Notes under the pieces: generated by a model | Databases searched by the model: none | What the model was told of the DNA's origin: nothing | The model's input: the letters and a program-made list of their open reading frames with translations, nothing else | Part shown: positions 7,675 through 17,223 of the stretch, one piece after another | How positions within the stretch are numbered: position 1 is the stretch's first letter | Layout of the letters: each line of letters opens with the position of its first letter | Assembly: GCF_014639155.1 (NCBI RefSeq) | Contig: NZ_BMFT01000005.1 | Coordinates: 124,001 to 188,000, forward strand | Reading direction: 5' to 3' | Length of the DNA: 64,000 nt | Source of the DNA: Paenibacillus segetis | GTDB lineage: Bacteria > Bacillota > Bacilli > Paenibacillales > Paenibacillaceae | Position numbers and translations under genes: made by a program

Positions 7675-10600
7675 ATGAATCAACGTCTTTATGGAATATG
7701 GCTCGGGGATGTGTTGTTTTGCTTCTCGGGTGAAACATCAGAAACAAAAGTAGATGCCTGGACGGCCTCAATCCGAGCGATTGAACTTGACGGAGGGGTG
7801 CGGCCCTTTCAGCAAGCAGTACTTAGGTTGGCAGAGGTACGATATCCGGTCTCTTCAGGACGAAGAGTGGCAAGAAGCGGGGAGCGCAAAGGACTCATCG
7901 GGAGGACTTTGGAAGGGCTTGCCCTTCCAGCTTCTGATGCCTGGACTCTACTGCTCCATTGGGACGAGGCTCTTCTGACGAACCAAGGGATTATACCCGG
8001 GGCCGAGATGAACTACTGGAGTGTGGCCGCTAAGTTTGCTCTGGAACTGATGATTCAGGGAAAAATTGCGCCTGGGATGCGGCCGGTAAATCAGGGTGGT
8101 GGCCGACGTCGGGGCGGGCAATCGTCTCTTCGTGCTGCATGGGGGCCGCTTCTTAGTGAAGGTGATGATGAAGCAAGATTCCGTCACTTGGCGGGAGCCA
8201 TGCCTCCGATCTGTCTATCTGCGGTTCAACTCGTAGCTGCTCATGAGGAGAGTTCGCTCGAGAAGATGCAAATCTCGATTTTGTATTCATTTTTGACAGC
8301 GATTATTGATAATGAGACACGTAAATCGGTGGGAGATCTTGGGCGAAAGTTAAATCCTTCCCGCGCTGATTATCGGCGTGGATATTCTCCTTTACATGAA
8401 TTGTGGTGGAATGGGTTGCTTTCTCCCGGTCAACCACCAGAAATCCAAGGCAGTCTTGCTGAGATCACACAGTTAGTCGCGGACATCTCTTCAGCTGGAG
8501 GGGATCAACCTAAAGTTGAAGAAGAGAAGCAAGAAGGACACCGGGTGGGAACCCTCCGTTTATGTCTACGGCTTGAGCCTGCGGAGCACACACATGGACG
8601 GTCATTGGATAGCTCAGAAGGTATACCTGAATGGGTTCTAACATTCTGGGGTGAAGGGGTCGAAGACCCTTCACTTCTGCTACCTGCGGAGTTTATTTGG
8701 AGTTATCCGGGGCGTGAACTAGAAGTCCGTGGACGTACGTATAAGGACGTGCAGGAGAACTTGCTTCTTCGTCTAAGCAAGGCGGCTGAGTTGTCGGGTG
8801 AAGTGGCTGAAGCTATGGAATCGGAGCGCCCTGAGGGTGCTGTTCTAAGGCCCGATGAAGTATATGCGTTCCTAAGTAAGTCGGTCCCTCTGCTACGCAA
8901 GAACGGCGTTACTGTTCAGATGCCTTCGCGTTGGACTAAGGAGGGACGTCGAATAGCTGGAGTTAAGATTAAAGCTGCTGGCTGGGATGGTGAGAATAGA
9001 GATACTGCTGAAGTATCGAAGTTTGGTGTAGACCAGCTGGTATCATTTCAGGCGGAAGCCGTTATAAACGGTGAAGTTCTTACACATGAAGAATTAACTC
9101 AGCTATCAGGCTCGAAGTCACCACTTGTGTTCTTCCGGGGTGAGTGGATCGAGATTGATGTGAAAGAAATAAAACAAGTTCTCAAATTCATGAAGCGTCA
9201 TGAGCAAGGGACGATGACCTTCCGGGAATTGATGCATCTGACGTCCGACAATGAAGATGGTCGTCATTTGGATGGGATGTACGTCGAAGCAGTGGAGACA
9301 ACAGGCTTGTTATCTATGTTAATGGAGGGCGAATCAACAAGGAAACCAGAACATAGGGAGGTCCCTACTTCGCTTCAAGGTACCCTTCGTCCTTATCAAG
9401 AGCGTGGTTATCAATGGTTGGCTTCGATGCGGGAACTAGGGTTTGGGGCACTGCTTGCAGATGACATGGGGCTTGGTAAGACGGTGCAAGTGATTACGGT
9501 TCTACTGGATGATATAACTCAAGGAGCGAGAAAGAGCCTGATCATTTGTCCTACATCTCTGTTAGGAAACTGGGAGCGTGAACTTACCCGGTTTGCTCCA
9601 GAGCTTAGGTTATATGTTCATCATGGAAGCGATAGGTTGCATGGTGACAGGTTCCTGAAAGAGTGTGAGAACCGCGATGTCATCTTAACTACGTATCAAT
9701 TGGCAGGTCGAGATGCGAAAGAGCTTCGGTCGATAGAATGGGATACCATTGTACTTGATGAGGCGCAATATATTAAGAATTTTGGGACGAAGCAGGCGCA
9801 GAGCGTAATGAAACTTAATGCTCCGCACCGGATTGCCATGACAGGTACTCCCGTGGAGAACAGACTGAGTGAGTTGTGGTCCATTTTCCAGTTCCTGAAT
9901 CCAGGTTATTTAGGAACTCATGCTTCTTTTCGATCACGGTATACCGGAACAGGTGGCAATCAGATAGAGGAACTGGGTAAGCTACGGAAATTGGTTGCAC
10001 CTTTTCTTCTTCGTCGTCTCAAGAGTGACCCAGATATACGCAAGGATCTTCCGGAGAAAATTGAACTGAAGTCATACTGTACGTTGACACCAGAACAGGC
10101 GCGGATGTATCAAACGGTGACAGAGGATTTAATGTCTCAGATTGGTAGTAGAGACGGAATTGCTCGTAAGGGACTCGTATTGACTTCACTAACGCGCCTC
10201 AAGCAAATATGTGACCACCCACTATTGGCCACAGGAAGTACAAGAGCCGAAGAAATCGCAGAACGCTCTGGCAAGATGGAACGATTAACAGAACTTCTTG
10301 ACCTCATCATGGACAATGGAGAGGCATCACTGATATTCACTCAATATGTGCATATGGGTGAATTGTTGAGGGAACGGTTGACCCATAGATACGGGAAAGC
10401 CCCTTTCTTTCTACATGGTGGAGTACTCAAGAATGAACGTGACGAGATGGTTCAAGCGTTTCAGGAGGGTAAGGGCTCCCCTCTCTTTGTCCTCTCTCTC
10501 AAAGCGGGTGGGGTTGGGCTTAACCTAACGCGGGCTAACCATGTAGTTCATTATGATCGTTGGTGGAATCCGGCGATTGAGAATCAAGCAACCGATCGGG

Positions 10601-10818
10601 TGTTCCGCATCGGGCAGGACAAGAACGTAGAGGTCCATAAGCTAATCTGCCAAGGGACTCTTGAGGAACGGATCGATGAGCTAATTGAACGAAAAAAAAT
10701 GCTGTCAGAGCAAGTTGTTGGTTCTGGCGAGCAATGGCTGACGGAAATGACCAATGAGGAACTGCGGAATTTAGTTGTCTTACAAGCGGGAAGTATTTGG
10801 GAGGAGGATGGAAGATGA
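7675..10818 (+). CDS. ywqA: SNF2-family DEAD/DEAH helicase (YwqA)
   Basis: 1047 residues. The C-terminal half is an SNF2 ATPase: Walker A ADDMGLGKT near residue 600, DEAQ near 693, and the second lobe with GGVGLNLT and DRWWNPAIE...DRVFRIGQ near 945-980. The N-terminal half contains the SNF2-associated DUF3670-type region (~430-560). Such proteins translocate on double-stranded DNA. Together with the following SWIM-type gene it matches the ywqA-ywqB pair of B. subtilis. ATG start behind GGGAGAT; the stop overlaps the start of ywqB by 4 bases (ATGA), so the two are translationally coupled. Confidence 0.93.
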   Translation: MNQRLYGIWLGDVLFCFSGETSETKVDAWTASIRAIELDGGVRPFQQAVLRLAEVRYPVSSGRRVARSGERKGLIGRTLEGLALPASDAWTLLLHWDEALLTNQGIIPGAEMNYWSVAAKFALELMIQGKIAPGMRPVNQGGGRRRGGQSSLRAAWGPLLSEGDDEARFRHLAGAMPPICLSAVQLVAAHEESSLEKMQISILYSFLTAIIDNETRKSVGDLGRKLNPSRADYRRGYSPLHELWWNGLLSPGQPPEIQGSLAEITQLVADISSAGGDQPKVEEEKQEGHRVGTLRLCLRLEPAEHTHGRSLDSSEGIPEWVLTFWGEGVEDPSLLLPAEFIWSYPGRELEVRGRTYKDVQENLLLRLSKAAELSGEVAEAMESERPEGAVLRPDEVYAFLSKSVPLLRKNGVTVQMPSRWTKEGRRIAGVKIKAAGWDGENRDTAEVSKFGVDQLVSFQAEAVINGEVLTHEELTQLSGSKSPLVFFRGEWIEIDVKEIKQVLKFMKRHEQGTMTFRELMHLTSDNEDGRHLDGMYVEAVETTGLLSMLMEGESTRKPEHREVPTSLQGTLRPYQERGYQWLASMRELGFGALLADDMGLGKTVQVITVLLDDITQGARKSLIICPTSLLGNWERELTRFAPELRLYVHHGSDRLHGDRFLKECENRDVILTTYQLAGRDAKELRSIEWDTIVLDEAQYIKNFGTKQAQSVMKLNAPHRIAMTGTPVENRLSELWSIFQFLNPGYLGTHASFRSRYTGTGGNQIEELGKLRKLVAPFLLRRLKSDPDIRKDLPEKIELKSYCTLTPEQARMYQTVTEDLMSQIGSRDGIARKGLVLTSLTRLKQICDHPLLATGSTRAEEIAERSGKMERLTELLDLIMDNGEASLIFTQYVHMGELLRERLTHRYGKAPFFLHGGVLKNERDEMVQAFQEGKGSPLFVLSLKAGGVGLNLTRANHVVHYDRWWNPAIENQATDRVFRIGQDKNVEVHKLICQGTLEERIDELIERKKMLSEQVVGSGEQWLTEMTNEELRNLVVLQAGSIWEEDGR

Positions 10819-11597
10819 GCGGAAAGTCTATGACCCAGGGTAACTTTCATATGGAATTTCTACCGGAAGCCATACGAATTGACGTCTCCGCTGGGAATAA
10901 ACAACCGGTGCACTCTGTTGTATTTCCTGAATCTGTCTTAGATCAAAAGGTTGTAATATCGCTTGTACAGCAATTACAATCCCATCCACTAAAGTTGGCA
11001 GCACTGCTTGAGACTCAGCCTCGTGCCATTGCGGATCTTCTTCCTCTTAGATTACCTTGGCTTGTGATGAAAGCTGGCGATGAATCGTATTCTGGTAGTA
11101 TTGTCTGCTCTTGCGGTGAGTCACATTGCGATCATCTAACTGAGGCTGTAGCTTATGCGGAATCCGTGTGGGTAAATCAGCCAGATCAACGCTTAAGGAT
11201 GCTCGGCTTAACGCGTGAGAGCTTGTTAAACGCGGTTCTTGAAGTTTGGGCGGCTGCTGAACCATTGGACGATGCCGAAGAAGAACTTCTACGGCATGCT
11301 GGCGGACGTTTGGATGAGCAAGGAGGGACACAAAGCGAGGGACCCAACATTGCTGAATGGCTTGCTGAAGTGGGTGAGATGGGACGATTACATCTACCGG
11401 GTCCACAATTCCACGATGTGGAGATCAGTCTTACTGCTGTAAAAGCGAACTATGAGCCGGAGCCAAACCCAGTACCATGGAAGCAGTTACTTCCTGGCGT
11501 GTTCTCTGCTGCGAAGGGGTACTCCCTTGTTGCTGCTGGTGTTATGCAGCGCGCGGAAAAAATAGCGGATCAAATACGCAATAAACCTCAGGCATAG
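10815..11597 (+). CDS. ywqB: SWIM zinc-finger-like protein (YwqB)
   Basis: 260 residues. Contains CSCGESHCDH (Cys98, Cys100, Cys105, His107), the CxCx(n)CxH pattern of SWIM zinc fingers, which bind DNA or proteins. The rest is predicted alpha/beta without a catalytic signature. It overlaps the end of ywqA by 4 bases and has GGGAGGAGG upstream of the ATG, so it is probably the obligate partner of the SNF2 helicase; SWIM domains are fused to SNF2 helicases in other bacteria. The longer frame from TTG 10797 is not needed. Confidence 0.8.
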   Translation: MSGKSMTQGNFHMEFLPEAIRIDVSAGNKQPVHSVVFPESVLDQKVVISLVQQLQSHPLKLAALLETQPRAIADLLPLRLPWLVMKAGDESYSGSIVCSCGESHCDHLTEAVAYAESVWVNQPDQRLRMLGLTRESLLNAVLEVWAAAEPLDDAEEELLRHAGGRLDEQGGTQSEGPNIAEWLAEVGEMGRLHLPGPQFHDVEISLTAVKANYEPEPNPVPWKQLLPGVFSAAKGYSLVAAGVMQRAEKIADQIRNKPQA

Positions 11598-11617
11598 GGG
11601 TGGGTATATCAAATAGA

Positions 11618-11651
11618 AAGGGCAGACCAAGGATATACTTGGTCTGCCCTT
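11618..11651. terminator. Bidirectional terminator between ywqB and the alarmone synthetase
   Basis: Perfect 14-bp inverted repeat (11618-11631 with 11638-11651) around a 6-base loop, AAGGGCAGACCAAG and its complement. T-rich bases follow on both strands, fitting the convergent genes. Confidence 0.8.
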
Positions 11652-11677
11652 ATTGTTACGTTAATGTAGAGGAGGAG

Positions 11678-12412
11678 CTACATTGGATCGATGGGATGAT
11701 CAGGGAGTTCAGCTTCGAGAGAGCCCATGATCTCCTTCCGTAAACCATGCATCTTCTTATCAAGCGCGTCAGCTGCGTGGGCAGCTTCAGTTAACTCCCT
11801 AACGACGTGGGGAGGAACTTGCTTATCATATTTGTAGAACAGAATATGTTCCATACTTGCCCAGAAATCCATGGCTAACGTGCGCATTTGAATTTCAATC
11901 TTCATCCACCGCTGCCCTTCAAACAAGGTGAGTGGAACGGCAACGATAAGATGGAGGCTTTGATAACCATTCGGTTTGGGATTTGCGATGTAGTCCTTAA
12001 TCTCAAGAATCGTAAGATCATCTCGTTTCCGAAGATGATTCAGAAGACTATAGATATCTTTGACAAAGGAGAAGACGATTCTCATTCCGGCAATGTCATG
12101 GATTTTATTCACCATATTATCTACCGTCATTTCAAGACCCTTACGCTCTAGCTTATCCAGAATACTCTTTGGTTCTTTGATTCGCGTTTTGATGTGTTCA
12201 ATTGGACTATAGCCGTTATGGATTTTCCATTCGGTTTGAATCAGCTTGATTTTGTTCTTAAGTTCGTCTAAGGCTAGTTGATATAGGAAAGGGAGTTTCC
12301 TCCACTCTTCTAGCCTGCGTAGTTCCTCTTCTCCAACCTCTAAGCGATATAATTCTTTAAGGTCTAATTGACCAAGTACGGTATCCTTGCCATATATATT
12401 TGATGTATTCAG
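11678..12412 (-). CDS. Small alarmone synthetase (RelP/RelQ-like), probable CTG start
   Basis: 244 residues. Synthetase-domain signatures: EHIKTRIKEPKSILDKLERKG (72-92), DIAGMRI (Asp106, metal), NGYQSLH (148-154, nucleotide stacking Tyr150), EIQMRT (Glu173). No hydrolase domain, so it makes (p)ppGpp from ATP and GDP/GTP without degrading it. The frame before ATG 12130 stays open and encodes the essential N-terminal part (EEWRKLPFLYQ, GYSPIEHIKTR), so 12130 cannot be the true start. The frame reaches a TAG just upstream of 12418; the only well-placed start is CTG 12412, 8 bases after AGGAGT. ATT at 12418 is a less likely alternative. Confidence 0.88.
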   Translation of the reverse strand: MNTSNIYGKDTVLGQLDLKELYRLEVGEEELRRLEEWRKLPFLYQLALDELKNKIKLIQTEWKIHNGYSPIEHIKTRIKEPKSILDKLERKGLEMTVDNMVNKIHDIAGMRIVFSFVKDIYSLLNHLRKRDDLTILEIKDYIANPKPNGYQSLHLIVAVPLTLFEGQRWMKIEIQMRTLAMDFWASMEHILFYKYDKQVPPHVVRELTEAAHAADALDKKMHGLRKEIMGSLEAELPDHPIDPM

Positions 12413-12576
12413 TATAATCTACTCCTAGTAAACGATAAATTTCCCTCTTTATTGTAACTTGAAATGCTTACTTAAATCAAAAAGACATCAAGATACAATT
12501 TTCACGAAAGCCGCAAATCTGGTATGATAATTTAACAACTTCAAAGAATTACACGGATAACGGGAGGGATATGGAT

Positions 12577-13308
12577 ATGAAATTTTTTCAAAAAATAAAA
12601 GATAGTGCGGGAAAAGTGACCGATCGCGCGCAAAATGTGGTAGAAATCGGGAAGTTAAACACGCAAATTTCAAATATTGAACGTGAAATGGGACTCTATT
12701 TTCAAAGGATGGGTGAAGTCTTCTACGAGGGATACAGGATTAAGGACATGTCCAACGCCGAAAAAGAGATGATCGAGCTTGCGAAAACATGTGACTTGCT
12801 GGCAGAGGAACGGGACGAAGTCCGCGTAAAAATTGCTGAATTGAAAAATGAACGTTTATGTGGTGCGTGTGGAAAAAAGGTAGGGGAAGATGCGTTGTTC
12901 TGTCACTTTTGTGGGCACAAGCTTCTGAAGGATAAAGGCCAGGACTATAATATTGGGGCCGAATTCACCGCCGGACTAGGCGGAGCTGAGGAAGAGAGCA
13001 TATCAGAGGATAAGGGAATCTTTACTTTACCAGTCATTGATGAAGGAAGAGCCTCTGAAGAGAAGATCGAACCGTTGGATCCTGTTACTGAGGCTCGCCA
13101 TCTGCGTGAACTGGAAAGAGAGCGTCAGCGCCAAGAGGAACTTGATTTGCGTATACGTACGTGGAAAGAGAATCTAGGTAACAACGATTCGGTGTCTACA
13201 TCTACTGAATCGCCGGTAGTCATTAACACTGTGAACTGTCAGATTTGTACCTCCTCGCTCGTGAAGGGAACAAAATGGTGCCCTAATTGTGGGGCAGAAC
13301 AGATTTAG
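12577..13308 (+). CDS. Coiled-coil protein with two zinc ribbons
   Basis: About 243 residues. An N-terminal helical/coiled-coil region (1-95, with GKLNTQISNIEREM) is followed by a zinc ribbon (CGACGKK...CHFCGH), an acidic and charged linker (EREL/ERERQRQEEL), and a second C-terminal zinc ribbon (CQICT...CPNCG). No enzyme signature is present. The architecture fits zinc-ribbon adaptor proteins common in Firmicutes; function unknown. Two ATGs are possible: 12571 sits only 3 bases after GGAGG, while 12577 has 9-base spacing and is preferred. Confidence 0.75.
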   Translation: MKFFQKIKDSAGKVTDRAQNVVEIGKLNTQISNIEREMGLYFQRMGEVFYEGYRIKDMSNAEKEMIELAKTCDLLAEERDEVRVKIAELKNERLCGACGKKVGEDALFCHFCGHKLLKDKGQDYNIGAEFTAGLGGAEEESISEDKGIFTLPVIDEGRASEEKIEPLDPVTEARHLRELERERQRQEELDLRIRTWKENLGNNDSVSTSTESPVVINTVNCQICTSSLVKGTKWCPNCGAEQI

Positions 13309-13465
13309 GTGGCATTAAATAGGGCGTAAATGCAATTGTTCACCGAGTTGTAATATGTGACGCCGCTTTTATGGGGATATCCTCCGTAGTATGAGGTAGG
13401 ATGTTGTCATTTCCACTCATGTGGGAATACTTATTATGAATTGTTATTTAAGGAGTGTGACAATA

Positions 13466-13771
13466 ATGGAGTGTATCATCCATTTTGAAGTAGTTCATGA
13501 GAATTCGGTGAAAGAATTAAGAGGGCTTATTTTTCCGGAGGAAGGTAAAACCCCATCAGAGAAGGACTTTTTGTTAATGTTTGAGGATATGGGCTATAAG
13601 CTCCGACTTGAAGACCGTGATAATCTGGTGTTTAAGCCGACGGATCCGGGAGCAGAATTCAATTATATCCGTGTTCGCAAGGTAGATACCGGTGAGAAGA
13701 GTTACAAGGAAGATTCGGAGCTGAAATCAGTTGTGTCAGGTTTGTTGCCTCGTGAATCAAGACCTTTGTAA
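13466..13771 (+). CDS. Conserved hypothetical protein
   Basis: 101 residues, acidic, no signal peptide or membrane segment and no motif that I recognise. The ATG at 13466 is preceded by AAGGAGTG; the longer frame from 13421 starts before that site. It stands alone between the zinc-ribbon protein and mscL, convergent with mscL. Confidence 0.65.
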   Translation: MECIIHFEVVHENSVKELRGLIFPEEGKTPSEKDFLLMFEDMGYKLRLEDRDNLVFKPTDPGAEFNYIRVRKVDTGEKSYKEDSELKSVVSGLLPRESRPL

Positions 13772-13821
13772 GGGGAAGTTGGATAGGTTAGAAATAGGTT
13801 GGATCTTTGAATCAGGGGAGA

Positions 13822-14298
13822 CTAGTTGGTCTCGCCCTGATCATGGTTACTAAGCATCGATGTACAATGACCACAGCGGGTAGCTTTCACCGGAATTTCG
13901 GAGTAGCAGTAAGGGCATTCCTTCTGCGTGCTTACAGGTTCCGGTTGTTCCTGTTCCTGCTTGTCTCTCCGTAAGAAATTGATCCCCTTAACTAGAAAGA
14001 ATATACATAGAGCGACAATTAAGAAATCAATCAATGTATTAATAAATTGGCCATAAGCGATAACGGCCGCCCCAGCATCTTTGGCTTGAGCTAACGATGC
14101 GTATTCTCCCCCATCCAAGTTAATATACAGATCAGTGAAATTAACGCCTCCGAGTAGCTTTCCGATAGGAGGCATCAATATATCATTGACGACAGATGTC
14201 ACGATTTTACCGAATGCACCCCCAATAATGACCCCGACTGCAAGATCGATTACATTCCCCCGTATAGCAAATTCTTTAAATTCCTTGGCAATTCCCAT
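13822..14298 (-). CDS. mscL: Large-conductance mechanosensitive channel with zinc-ribbon tail
   Basis: 158 residues. The N-terminal part is MscL: amphipathic [24 protein letters not shown]1 (~16-40), periplasmic-side loop, TM2 (~82-104, [12 protein letters not shown]). It opens under membrane tension and releases solutes during hypo-osmotic shock. Unlike the E. coli protein, it ends with a four-Cys zinc ribbon (C128, C131, C142, C145) in the cytoplasmic tail after a Q/E-rich linker. ATG 14298 has GGGAG upstream and starts directly with the family sequence; the longer frame from 14358 is discarded. A GC-rich dyad at its 3' end (13810-13842) may end transcription. Confidence 0.95.
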   Translation of the reverse strand: MGIAKEFKEFAIRGNVIDLAVGVIIGGAFGKIVTSVVNDILMPPIGKLLGGVNFTDLYINLDGGEYASLAQAKDAGAAVIAYGQFINTLIDFLIVALCIFFLVKGINFLRRDKQEQEQPEPVSTQKECPYCYSEIPVKATRCGHCTSMLSNHDQGETN

Positions 14299-14422
14299 GT
14301 AACATTCTCCCTTCAATGTATTCAAATGTATTATGACTAATATTTTGTTCACGAGCAAATATTATATTCTTGTGGGAATGTTCACAAAACCCACGAAATA
14401 CCTCTTTATTTCCTTGCGTACT

Positions 14423-14452
14423 TTGGGTATACTTCTAACATTACATTAAAAT
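14423..14452 (+). promoter_or_regulatory. Candidate promoter of xpt-pbuX
   Basis: TTGGGT (14423-14428), an 18-base spacer and TAAAAT (14447-14452) lie just upstream of the riboswitch aptamer, so transcription would start about where the leader RNA begins. Confidence 0.45.
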
Positions 14453-14467
14453 AACGACAAAATTCGC

Positions 14468-15273
<806 letters not shown>

Positions 15274-15364
15274 ATTGGGAAGGGCAAGTGGAAATGAAGG
15301 CTTGCCTGTTGAATTGAATTTTTTTGAAAAAACATGAGACAATCGTGGGAGGAACCTATTTATT

Positions 15365-16717
15365 ATGGAGCGGGAGAAAATATTCCAAAGAAACAGACAT
15401 ACGTTTAAAACGGTATCGTTAGGTCTACAGCACGTGCTGGCGATGTACGCTGGAGCAGTTATTGTACCGCTTATCGTGGGTGGAGCACTCGATTTCACCA
15501 CTTCGCAATTAACCTATCTTATTGCAATCGATTTGCTTGCCTGTGGGATCGCAACGTTACTTCAGGTGTTTGGTAATAAGTACTTTGGTATTGGGTTACC
15601 TGTTATGCTCGGATGTGCTTTTCAAGCCGTATCCCCTATGATTGCAATCGGTTTGGAAGATGGGATGGGCGTATCAGCGATCTATGGAGCTATTATCGCA
15701 TCGGGATTGTTCGTCTTTTTATTCGCAGGAGTGTTTGGGAAACTGATTGCTTTCTTCCCACCAGTTGTGACAGGCTCAGTTGTTACGATTATTGGTGTCA
15801 CGTTGATACCCGTTGCTCTGACAGACTTGGGTGGCGGAGATAAGACGAGTCCCGATTTTGGGAGTCCCTTAAATGTGATGCTGGGATTTGGGGTCCTAAT
15901 CTTTATCCTGTTGATGAACCGCTTCACAAAAGGGTTTCTCCGTTCCATCTCTGTATTGATCGGATTGATCGCGGGTACGATTGTTGCCGGACTAGCCGGC
16001 GCTGTAGATTTTGGACCGCTGAAGGAAGCTAGTTGGTTTCATATGATTCAACCATTCTATTTCGGACGACCAACATTTCACGCTTCGGCAATCCTTACGA
16101 TGATTCTTGTAGCTATTGTTAGTGTTGCTGAATCAACGGGAGTATTCATGGCTCTCGGTAAAATCGTCGATAAGGATATTACATCCAAAGATTTGACGCG
16201 TGGCTATCGTGCGGAAGGTTTAGCAATCATGGTAGGTGGGATATTCAATTCCTTCCCGTATACAACTTATTCTCAGAATGTCGGACTAGTTCAGATGAGT
16301 CGCGTAAAGACCAGGGATGTTATCGTTGTTGCTGGTAGCTTGCTCATTCTGATCGGTTTTGTGCCTAAGATCGCTGCATTGACACAGCTTGTACCAACCT
16401 CAGTTCTTGGTGGAGCTATGATTGCATTGTTTGGTCTAGTTCTCTCTTCAGGTATCCGTATGTTAGGTGACCAAGTAGATTTGAATAGACACGAGAACCT
16501 ATTGATTATCGCTTGCTCCGTTGGAATGGGGCTAGGTGTGACTGTAGTTCCAGAAGTTTTTGCACAACTGCCCGATAAGCTGCGGATTCTCGTTGATAAT
16601 GGTATTGTTGCAGGGAGCTTCACAGCCATTGTTCTGAACCTGCTATTTAATGGGCTTCGTGGTAATAAGGCGAAACCAGTAGCTACTGAAACGGGTCAAG
16701 AGGGCATGGAAGCTTAA
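15365..16717 (+). CDS. pbuX: Xanthine permease (nucleobase:cation symporter-2 family)
   Basis: 450 residues with about 12-14 hydrophobic segments. Imports xanthine with a cation across the membrane. NCS2 signatures: QHVLAMYAGAVIVPLIVGGAL near residue 20-40, and SVAESTGVFMALGKI plus GGIFNSFPYTTYSQNVGL around 255-310, with the conserved Glu and the Gln-Asn substrate motif. It follows xpt in the riboswitch-controlled operon; GGAGGAA precedes the ATG. Ends 2 bases before the convergent DUF4870 gene stop. Confidence 0.95.
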   Translation: MEREKIFQRNRHTFKTVSLGLQHVLAMYAGAVIVPLIVGGALDFTTSQLTYLIAIDLLACGIATLLQVFGNKYFGIGLPVMLGCAFQAVSPMIAIGLEDGMGVSAIYGAIIASGLFVFLFAGVFGKLIAFFPPVVTGSVVTIIGVTLIPVALTDLGGGDKTSPDFGSPLNVMLGFGVLIFILLMNRFTKGFLRSISVLIGLIAGTIVAGLAGAVDFGPLKEASWFHMIQPFYFGRPTFHASAILTMILVAIVSVAESTGVFMALGKIVDKDITSKDLTRGYRAEGLAIMVGGIFNSFPYTTYSQNVGLVQMSRVKTRDVIVVAGSLLILIGFVPKIAALTQLVPTSVLGGAMIALFGLVLSSGIRMLGDQVDLNRHENLLIIACSVGMGLGVTVVPEVFAQLPDKLRILVDNGIVAGSFTAIVLNLLFNGLRGNKAKPVATETGQEGMEA

Positions 16718-16719
16718 AT

Positions 16720-17058
16720 TTACATTCGATTTAATTGTCTTTCAGCAAGGTCGCCGATCCAAGGAAGCTTGATCCATTTGCCTTGGAGAGAGGTGATCAT
16801 AAGCACTAACCAGAGTACAATTCCAATTAGTGTTAACAGTAATCCTACGACGGCGCCTATTACGGGGAGAAAGACGATGAGCGCATGTGCAACCATGAGA
16901 CCGCCAAACAACATGACGGATTGCAGGGCATGGAATAAGACGTAGCGACTTCTTCTCTCTACAGCTAGAAAAATGACGCCTCCCACAAATGCAAATAAGT
17001 AGATCAGAAACCCGGCTAAATTCTCATAAATTCCGGTGGATGATTTGAAAGGGGACAT
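16720..17058 (-). CDS. DUF4870-type small membrane protein
   Basis: 112 residues with three or four hydrophobic helices and the pattern ENLAGFLIYLFAFVGGVIFLAVE...VLFHALQS typical of DUF4870/Tic20-like proteins. Function unknown. The ATG at 17058 follows GAAGGT with 7-base spacing; the frame to 17172 lacks similarity. Convergent with pbuX, only 2 bases between the stops. Confidence 0.75.
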   Translation of the reverse strand: MSPFKSSTGIYENLAGFLIYLFAFVGGVIFLAVERRSRYVLFHALQSVMLFGGLMVAHALIVFLPVIGAVVGLLLTLIGIVLWLVLMITSLQGKWIKLPWIGDLAERQLNRM

Positions 17059-17223
17059 GGCAATTACCTTCTTTCCTGGATAGATGAAGGGATGAAGGTG
17101 GTAAGCCACCTCTTCCTGTCTCACTATCCAGTGTATGACGAGCTGTATGTTAACAGAACATACGCTTGTCACACTTATAGAGGTAGTTCATAAAGTCATC
17201 TTTTGATCACGATGAACACTTAC

